Part shown: positions 56,150-64,000 of the stretch, in pieces | How positions within the stretch are numbered: the stretch's first letter is position 1 | How the letters are laid out: every line of letters begins with the position of its first letter | Origin: Saccharum officinarum | Lineage: Eukaryota > Streptophyta > Magnoliopsida > Poales > Poaceae | NCBI GenBank assembly: GCA_020631735.1 | Contig: CM036159.1 | Location: 95,590,656-95,654,655 of the forward strand | DNA length: 64,000 nt | Reading direction: 5' to 3' | Program-made: the position numbers and the translations under genes | The notes under the pieces: model-generated | The model's input: only the letters and a program-made list of their open reading frames with translations | Told to the model about the DNA's origin: nothing | Databases searched by the model: none

Positions 56150-58496
56150 CTACACATAGCCCTCCAGCAGCAAACTCCCATTCACCTCCCTGTGCTCCAA
56201 GTTCTTCAACGGGAACGATTGGCTGCCACCAAATGCCAGGTTGCTCAGCCCTTCGCTCGCGAGCCAAAAAGGCAGGACCTCCACGACGACCTTCTGCACC
56301 AGCTTGTCCTCCTGGAAGTCGTTCAGAAGCGACGCGAAGCTTTCTCCGGCCTCTCTGAAATCCACCAGCACGCTGCAGAGCCCTCGCTGTGCAAGAAGTT
56401 GGAGAATAGACTCCAAGTCTATCTGACGAAGGACTGCAACTTCAACTCCTGCTGGCTCCACGGTGACAGGACTATCAGCAAGGACTATCACCTTCGATGC
56501 ATGTTCTTCGCTGAGAGATGGGATGTGTAGTCGGGAATTTTCACCCTGTGCTACGATGATATAGAGAGGTTGATTTGCACCGGCTTCGCGTGACAAAGGT
56601 AAGCTCGACATCTTGGCCAGGTCACTTGAAATTATGACTCCATCATATTCTTTCATCAACTGCGAGTAGTACCCACCTGACTGGTCAGCTCCCTTCCCAA
56701 TATGGTTTGTGACGATTCCATTCATTGAGAGTGTAGCTCTGTTATTCATATAATAACAAATAAATACCATCACGAACATTGCACATGGTACTCAAATGGT
56801 CGATAGAGAACATTTTTATACGCAGACAACAACAATGAACATTACTACTCAAATAGATGAAGCAATGGGCTATCAACAGTCCTCCAGACCACAATTAGTT
56901 ATAGGATCTATCGTCCAACTCACATTTCAATCTCTAGAAATGAACTGTACACTGTCTATTTAATATTTCCTTCAGAGCAAATGTGAACACTGATTTAGTA
57001 AAGTTGGAAGATTAGGAAGATACTTGGAGTTGGATATTTACCTCAAAGTTGCAAAAGCCTTCCCGGTGAGCATACGATGGATGTAAGCCTCATTTAGTTT
57101 GTGGCATAACGCTTCCTCCACACCCACCCTCACATTTATTCCAGCACCTTGGAGTTTTTCAATCCCTTTGGATGCGACAATAGGATTTGGGTCAGTCATC
57201 CCCACAACAACTTCCTTTACTTTTGCATTGATGAGTGCTTCAGTACAAGGAGGGGTTCTCCCATAGTGGTTGCAGGGCTCCAAGCTAACATAAGCCGTTG
57301 CATTTTCAGCTAAATTACCTGCATCTCTCAGTGCAAATACCTACACATGATTTTAACACAATACAAGGTTATGATGTTACGTAATGATACTTTGTCGTTG
57401 TATAAGCTCTTAAGCCAACATAATATTAAATACTTATAGTGTAGCAATGCAGGATTAAATATTGAGATGTGATGTAAACTGTTTACAGGAGAGAATCTTC
57501 AAGGAGAGTTGACTAGCAAGATTCAGCATCCACTGTCCCTCCCAAACCAAATTATTACACATTCTTCTAGAACCTTTCTCACAAAAAAAAAAGATGTTGT
57601 CACTATCCTCCTCGTACAGAGCTTGACATTTTTGTTCTTTAGAGGTTAATGTAATGTTGATGGTTGTTTTTATACACCATGATGTTCACAGCTTTAACAT
57701 AAAGTTTAGTGTTTTACAGCATCATAAAGAAAGGAGATGAGTGCTGGGATACAAGGTACAAGCGACACGCACAAAGTTTGACAAAGATATAAGCAGCACA
57801 AGACTAGTTGCTTCCCCTAGAACATTGATAGCTAACCAATGGATGATGGGTTGTTTTACAAGCTTTACATGTTGTTGTGGTAGACTAAAGTTTCCATTAA
57901 TCTTCATATACTAGTATAAGCACAAACTTTGTTCTGTGCAAACCAAAAAATAGCGTTTACTTTCCGTAATTGCATAGAGTTGAGGTTTAATGAATAACGT
58001 CTTTGGTGTCGAACGTCTCGCTAGCTAAAAAGTTATAACAACTCGAATAGTACAGTTTTGCTTACAAAGGACAATTGACATACTCTTGAATGATGATGCC
58101 TAACAACATGGCCAGATTCCGTTGCACTTTATGACGATCACCAAACAACCTTTTCCCTTCCCTTTGTGAATCCAAAGAAAATATTGAAAAGCGAGAATGG
58201 ACCTCAGCATGAGGTTGGCCGGCTTTGGGGTGGAATCCTTCTCCGACGACGCGGCCGTCGCGGACGATGACGCAGCCCACCATAGGGTTGGGGCTGGTGT
58301 AGCCGGCCGCCTTGCGCGCCAGCTCCACGCACCGCCGCATGTAGTGGGCGTCCAAGTCCCCCGCCGCCTGCGCCTGGCAGCGCCCGCCAAGGGTCCCGGC
58401 TCCGGCCGCGAGGCGGGCGCGGGTAGGGGAGGCGAGCGTGGCGGCGCGGACCGGGCGCTGGGTGAGGTGCGGGCGCGAGACGAGCGAGGACGCCAT
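56150..58496 (-). CDS. PYRD, plastid riboflavin-pathway pyrimidine deaminase (intact)
   Basis: Catalyses the deamination step of riboflavin synthesis. Exons are 58496-58203, 57340-57042 and 56738-56150; phases join to give 393 residues, normal for plant PyrD. Residues 1-45 are a Ser/Arg/Ala-rich transit-type peptide. The deaminase domain has [20 protein letters not shown], zinc/catalytic HAE (96-98) and [11 protein letters not shown] (C121, C130). The C-terminal half ([20 protein letters not shown] onward, ending LLLEGYV) is the reductase-like domain that plant PyrD keeps without activity. Donor 1 is GAG|GTCCAT, weaker than GAG|GTAGCA in the left copy. It is divergent from PEX11. Confidence 0.94.
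57341..58202 (-). other. PYRD intron 1 (right)
   Basis: Mirror of the left intron with a ~10-bp deletion directly after the donor GT. AT-rich, no embedded gene. Confidence 0.7.
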
Positions 58497-59452
58497 GGGC
58501 GTGGGCGGCCCGTGTGCGCGCGGAGGGTTTGGGACTGTTGGTTGGTGAGTTGTAGGTCGGAGGGCGCGCGCCTTTCAACCAGTAGCGAGCCCGTGCGAGG
58601 CTCCTCCCCTTCGTCCCCAACCGCCGCGCCGGCCTGGGGACGCCTCTCTCTCTCTCTCTCTCTCTCCCGGCCCCCGCCTTCGGCCTTCTTGTTCCACACC
58701 GTCCTAATAATTAATTGGTTTTGGCTCGCCGCTTGCGCCGCCGGCCACCGTATCCTATTGCGAGTTGGTCCACGGTAAACACAACAGGTTTCGCTCAGCC
58801 AATGCGACTGCCCCGTGGGCCGGTGTCGTGACGACCCTTTATTGGGTCGGCCCATTACATCACTTGTTCGATTCCGGCCACGAAAGCGAGCCCTTGCTTC
58901 GTGTGGTCATCTCATCTCAGTCCACACAAAATCGAGTGGCGCAGTGAAGTAGCCGAGGAAGCTACTCCAGGACTTTTTGCTGACACCAGGTAGCCGTCCC
59001 TCCTCTATCCAGTATCCACCTGCCCCTTCACTTGCTTGGTCTCCCAGCTCATCTCTCTTTCATTATTCCCCCGGTTTCATCTCCTGCCAGAGGTACGTAA
59101 TTGCACTTTCTTGCATACGTTTTGGTTCGGTTTCAGTCATGTTGCAGAGTTTCGTTTTCGTTAGTCCAATCCAAATCCAATGGAGGATAGTTAGGCTACT
59201 TCAGAAGTGATGCTACGCTAGTCCTAGTTCCTGCTCATGGACTGCTGCTTCGGATGCTTGGGTTCATGGTTGTCTGCACATTGTCGCACCTGCTCTGCTT
59301 GCTTTGGTCACCGAAACTTCACCTCATAACCGAAATAAGCGTCACGCGTTGAAGAATGAAGATTAGTGTCTTGTACATATTGATGATATGCTATCCCTAC
59401 AATTTTCTGAGTTGTTGCATTTGTGCGTCCTCTTCTCGTTGAGGACAGGAAG
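58497..59452. promoter_or_regulatory. Shared PYRD/PEX11 divergent promoter region (right)
   Basis: 956 bp between start codons. A CT/GA microsatellite lies at 58644-58667, a few bases longer than in the left arm. The PEX11 5' UTR probably has an intron from ~59092 (CAGAG|GTACGT) to ~59446 (GAGGACAG|GAAG). Confidence 0.5.
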
Positions 59453-60855
59453 ATGAGCTCGTTAGATGCCACGCGAGCTGAGCTCGGCCTCGTTGTTCTG
59501 TACCTGAACAAAGCCGAGGCTCGGGACAAGATCTGCAGGGCGATCCAGTACGGCTCCAAGTTCATAAGCAACGGGCAGCCTGGCACGGCGCAGGATGTCG
59601 ATAAATCGACCACCTTGGCTCGCAAAGTTTTCCGGCTCCTCAAGGTCAGTCAGAAATGAACTATATATCCAACTCCAAGTGTGTTCTCGGTGTACCATCA
59701 TGCAGCTGATAGTTGTCTAAAATAATTGCTTGATGTTGCATGTCCAGTGGGTCAATGATCTGCATGCTCTTATCAGCCCGCCGGCTAAAGGGACTCCTCT
59801 CACCCTCGCCCTGCTTGGCAAGGTAAATCTTTTTTACGCAGTACTGTTCATGAAGAATTCCTCCGTTTTGGAATGACAGAGTTCAAATTAACCTGTGGGT
59901 TCTTCTACAATTGCAGTCCAAAAATGCGCTGCTTTCGACTTTCTTGTTCCTGGATCAGTTTGTGTGGTTAGGACGAACAGGGATAGTCAAGGTTTGTCCA
60001 GATGGAAAGACTTGGTTGCTTGCCTCAATCATCAACTGCATATATAGTGTATGCCTTTTCTTTTTGACATATTTGTTCTTGCTTCCGTTGGTAGAACAAG
60101 GAGGCGACGGACCGCGTTGCCAGGATATCCCTGTACTGCTGGATGGCTTCTTCTGTCTGTGCAGGTCTAGTTGAGGTATATTATATTACCTATTTACATA
60201 GTTTCTTCGCATGCTTATGCTTCAAGTTTTCTACACCCAGTGAAAGTACTGTTTGCTCGGCTGAAAAACCATGGTTGAAAGTACTGTTTACTGATTTGTT
60301 GTGAGAGAAAAACACTGTAGGAATGGCTGATAAGCCGTACTGATTGTGTCTACAACTTTTCAGCTTGGAGAGCTTAAAAGGCTGTCGAGATCAATGAGGA
60401 AGCTTGCAAGAGAGCTGAGGAACACAGATAAATATGAGGTGCATATATACTTTCGTTTCTGCCACTGACTGATCACATGAGGGCATGGAGTGTATATATG
60501 CAGTTAAATTTCCCGCCTGTTTAAGCGTTTATCATGTGGCCATTTTGCAGAATGAGCAGCACCAAAACAAAATGAAGCAGTCAGATGAACGGCTCCTGGC
60601 CCTGGCCAAGGCGGCCATGGACGTGGTCGTGGCCATCGGGCTTCTTCAGTTGGCGCCCAAGAAGGTCACTCCAAGGGTGACAGGAGCCTTTGGGTTCATC
60701 ACCTCGCTCATCTCCTGCTATCAGGTAACTTCTGCCTCTGTGTTGTCGCGGTGCATGTGTTGTTCAGGAATGGAACTGCAACGCTAATGTTTCGTGTGTT
60801 CTATCTACAGCAACTTCTTCCTTCCCGCGCTCCTGTGGCCAAAGTCAAAGTTTGA
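59453..60855 (+). CDS. Peroxisomal membrane protein 11 (right copy)
   Basis: Seven coding exons: 59453-59644, 59748-59822, 59917-59991, 60095-60175, 60364-60438, 60551-60724 and 60811-60855, giving 238 residues. The first ATG in good context is at 59453 (AAGATGAGC); the frame extends upstream without an ATG. Conserved PEX11 blocks are as in the left copy; the C-terminus is short and basic (APVAKVKV). The protein is expected in the peroxisomal membrane, where PEX11 promotes elongation before division. Exon 7 begins at CTACAG|CAACTT, so a three-base acceptor shift is conceivable. Confidence 0.95.
60242..60342. mobile_element. MITE in PEX11 intron 4 (right)
   Basis: Mirror of 17896-17996; same words (GAGAGAAAAACACTGTAGG, GGCTGATAAGCCGTACTG). 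Confidence 0.55.
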
Positions 60856-61627
60856 GTAGTGTCGCCGGCCTAGAATAGTAGAATAAATGAGTCAACGCTG
60901 GAAATTGGTCTCTACTTCAACAATGGATCGTACTACAATTTTATATGCGAGTATAAGTCAGGCCATTTTTTTAAAAGAAGAAGACAAAATAGAGCACTGG
61001 TGATTGCACGTATGGACTTATCAGTGTATCTTCTCTTTTTGCCTAGCAGTGGACATGTACGTAATGTTCACATGGTTATGTCTTTATATATGCTCGTATG
61101 GGGCTCCTGGTGTTCCAACGTGGATACTAATCCTTACTATGGATATTTCTCGGCTTCTTTTTCTGGGAAAAAAGCACGAATTTCTCCAACATGTGGTTTG
61201 TGATTGGCTACATAATGGTCAACCATTAACCAAAAAACAAAAACGATTTTAAGAGATAACCTCTCTAATTAATAGGGGTGGACACATCTAGAGACCGCCT
61301 ACATAAATGACCAGGCGACCTCTAGTTAAATGACCACCTTTGAAAATTGGTATTAACAGAGACAGCCATTTGAAAGCTCTAAGTCTGATTTTGGTAATTG
61401 AATGCTAACCATGTGGACTAAAGCTTTCATTGAGTATGTTAAGCTAGGGTCTACTTGATGGATTTGAGCAAAGCTTGAAGATGATGAAGATGTTGGTCAT
61501 GACCACAAAGCAAGAGTTCAACCTAAGAAGTTGTGGAGCTGAGCAAACCCCAAGGCAAATGTATATTGTTAGGGCTTTGCTTTTGCCGGCCAAGGTGTAA
61601 TAGAGTGCACGATCGGGTTTATGATAG
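60856..61627. other. Gene-free stretch downstream of PEX11 (right)
   Basis: Mirror of ~16620-17382. PEX11 3' UTR followed by AT-rich DNA; nothing else recognised. Confidence 0.5.
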
Positions 61628-62511
61628 GCAGTGGCGGAGCTCGAACAGTAATTTAGGTGGGGCGTATCGCGAACACAACTTTTTAACGAAATTGCAAGGA
61701 TGCACATCAATAGCTAATCTATGATAAATTTAAACAATGATTGGTGATTGTACCTTTCATTTGAAGATACAACCAGCAAAATATCAATTATCAGTTCTCA
61801 CATCTCAAATAAATTACTAAATGCCTAAATTTTAGTTATTGATACATACCTCTTGTTACAAATTTTTTGCTGTCAATTGCAGAATGAGCATGGCTGTCGG
61901 GGACGCCTGCGCCTCGGCCAGCGCTAGTTGCCTAGTTGCTGTTGTGCTTCTGGTCTGCTCGCCGTGAACATCCCGCACCCCCAAATCCTGCTTCTCTGTG
62001 GCTGCAGCCTAGCGCGCAGCGCGCGGCGTGGCGGCCTACGACTGCGAGCCTACGGTGAGCGTGCGCCGATAGCAGCGCAGTGCGCAGCAGGCAGCAGAGC
62101 GCTAGAGCTGCCGCTAGGGCCTAGGGCCTCGCTGCCTCTCCGCCTTGGGGCTCTGGCGTGGCCGCCGTCTCGCGAGCCACCGGCGGCGGGCGTGCGGACG
62201 GAAGACCGTGACGGCGGACGGGGAGACGCGAGCACAGAGTCACGAGTGCTAGGGTCGGCTCCTGTGGAATGGCCGAATGGGGATTTGGGGCACCATCCAT
62301 TTGGGCTGGCTGGGCTATTGGGCCTACTTTTCTCCCTCGATCGTTTTCTTTCGTTATCTTCCGCCATCTCGTCTTCCAGCCGCGTCGCGGACGAACGCCG
62401 CCGCTTCTTCGCATGGCCGGAACCAAGGAAGAACAGAGTGGTATTAGAGGCTCGACTCCGGCGGTAGGTGGGGCAGCTGCCCCACCCTGCCGCATGGGGA
62501 GCTCCGCCTCT
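61628..62511. mobile_element. 884-bp insertion with GTGGCGGAGCTC ends, right arm only
   Basis: The left arm has an uninterrupted TTTATGATAGATAGCCG (read in this direction). Here TGATAG is duplicated on both sides (61622-61627 and 62512-62517) of a segment whose ends are inverted: AGTGGCGGAGCTC and AGAGGCGGAGCTC. Such ends occur in plant hAT-like elements, but the 6-bp duplication is not the usual 8, so I leave the superfamily open. The GC-rich interior has frames to 179 codons on both strands without a recognised domain. Confidence 0.8.
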
Positions 62512-64000
62512 TGATAGATAGCCGTACTATGAAGATGAGAGCTCTATGTGCACTACTTAATCACCACCGGATCCAAAACCCACATCATCGTCAGTTCTGG
62601 CCCTCGACGGTGAAAGTCGTTGGTGATATGAACGGTTATCACTGTCGGTTCACATCACCAACCAACAGTGATGAAGGTTTACATAAATTCAAAAATTGGG
62701 CCAAAAAACAGCAAAAGAATCTTTTAATCTTGGGAGCCCCAACAGTCAGCCACACGATAGCGCGTAACAAGTCAGAAGTGGCCCCACCAGTCATGATGAT
62801 GGACTATCACCAACGGTTCGTTTACCAACCGGTAGTGAAAAGTCATTTCAACATTGGTTTGTAACACGAACTGACGGTGATGAGCATTGTTGATGGTCAC
62901 TAAACACCATTTTGACCATGAACATTGCACCTAAAGTGAAGGTATAATCAACATCATAGTGATGACCTTTGTTTCAATTAACCTAGTTCCACTTGTACTT
63001 AGAAAATATTTGAATGCAGGAAAATTTGATCACATTTCATCAAAACAAGCACAAGAGGCAAGTGCGACATGGCAGGGCCACTAGGGGCCACTTGGTGGGG
63101 TCGGCCGATCTAGCCCTACCCGCCGCCACGTCAGTGATCCACCCCAACCCAAGGAAATACACTTTGAGCCAATTCCAATTGTCGGTTTGATCCAAAGGCT
63201 TCGCTGGAGCTGCTTCCAAATAATCGAAGGGCCTACCAACTGGGTTTAGACATGTGATCAATTGCCAAACCGACTTGGAACCAACAGACTCTCTAAGCCC
63301 ATTTGCAAATTTACTCGCTGTCCATTCCGTAGAGATCGCTGGCTAAATATGGACAGGTAGTCTTGCTCGATATCGGAAAATACCGCACTTTCCGTGCCTC
63401 CTTCCTGCACGAGATATCTCCCTTCCCATGCACCTTCTGCTATTCCTGCTTCCACGTACATGTGTTTACTAAGGCTGTTGGAGTACACATATTTTTTAGA
63501 AGATTTTATTTTAGAAGATGGATAAATTATAGACTTGGGAATCTATTTTTAACTAACCTCTTGGAGTTGCTCTAAGTAGTCGATCGAGTGTCTGACTATT
63601 AGCCGAGTAGCTGAGTGAACTATATTTTCCTAGGTTAGGTGACCGAGTGGCAATTGGCCAGGTAACTGGCTGAGTGGTCAAGTGTTTGATGAGTTCCAGC
63701 TCGAGTGTCCGAGTGCATATAGTACCCTTCTTCCATTATGTACAGGTATATAATTCCTATTTTTTTATGCATAATACAATTGGATCGTCAGCTACTATTA
63801 TGGGATGGTAGTTGCTATAGTTTCAGTCAATATTCCTTTTTCATAAACTTTATGTTTTATCTTTCCAAACAATATAATATAAACTCATATATACATATAC
63901 AATATATATAGTCAATTCGTGCAAGTTACATCTATCTCAAAATTGGTCAAATATATAACATTATTAAAAATGATCATGATGTTAAATTAATGCTTTAACA
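62512..64000. other. Gene-free outer part of right arm
   Basis: Mirror of 15127-16617: CACTA-like palindromic words near 62630-62870, otherwise AT-rich intergenic DNA with short unsupported frames. Confidence 0.45.

Larger units (their letters stand above)
49929..64000. repeat. Right arm of large inverted duplication
   Basis: Mirror of 15127-28359; the match begins at 49929, where the left copy meets the N gap. All four genes read through intact here. It contains an extra 884-bp insertion (61628-62511). The arm reaches the end of the window, so the full length is unknown. Confidence 0.97.

Overview
The window is nuclear DNA from a grass, probably a panicoid/andropogonoid such as sorghum, sugarcane or Miscanthus. 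This is inferred from intron-rich plant genes with GC-rich first exons, grass-type MITEs, and dense nested LTR retrotransposons. No bacterial-style operons, rRNA, tRNA or CRISPR are visible.

Layout. (1) Positions 1-13457 are nested repeats: fragments of two LTR families facing opposite ways, an 884-bp hAT-like element with an 8-bp target duplication, and a complete Ty3-type element (E1, 3858-12713, target duplication ACCAC) with no recognisable coding capacity. (2) 13458-15126 has no gene. (3) 15127-28359 is the left arm of a very large inverted duplication carrying four genes: PEX11 (minus), PYRD, a GH16 endoglucanase and a protein-ribulosamine/fructosamine 3-kinase (all plus). The arm ends abruptly in a 100-N gap (28360-28459). 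(4) 28460-40359 is a minus-strand Ty3/gypsy chromovirus (E3). Its order is 5' LTR, PBS, an extra ORF, gag, pol with a chromodomain, PPT, and a 3' LTR cut by the gap. (5) 40360-49896 has no intact gene. It holds MITEs, a 1.1-kb tandem duplication, a foldback Mutator-like element, a truncated LINE and a broken DREB/ERF gene. (6) 49897-64000 is the right arm, a mirror copy of the left arm in which all four genes read through intact. It continues past the window end.

The most striking item is the extra ORF of E3 (35687-34713, minus). Its N-terminus copies the histone H3 tail (ARTKKTARKSTGGRAPRHQM), keeping the K4 and K9 contexts. It is followed by a unique domain, a coiled coil and an acidic tail. 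The same element encodes an integrase chromodomain, a module class that reads methylated H3 tails. Both the extra ORF and gag have an ATG directly after a CAG acceptor-like site, and a GTAAGT donor-like site lies in the leader, so alternative splicing could select either protein.

The host genes are ordinary metabolic genes: peroxisome proliferation (PEX11), riboflavin biosynthesis (PYRD), cell-wall/beta-glucan hydrolysis (GH16) and repair of glycated protein (FN3K). PEX11 and PYRD are divergent and share a roughly 1-kb promoter region. The inverted arms differ by true SNPs, a 10-bp intron indel and an 884-bp insertion, so they are two alleles, homeologs or paralogs. The N gap and single-base deletions clustered around it make an inverted, wrongly placed haplotype contig the leading explanation.
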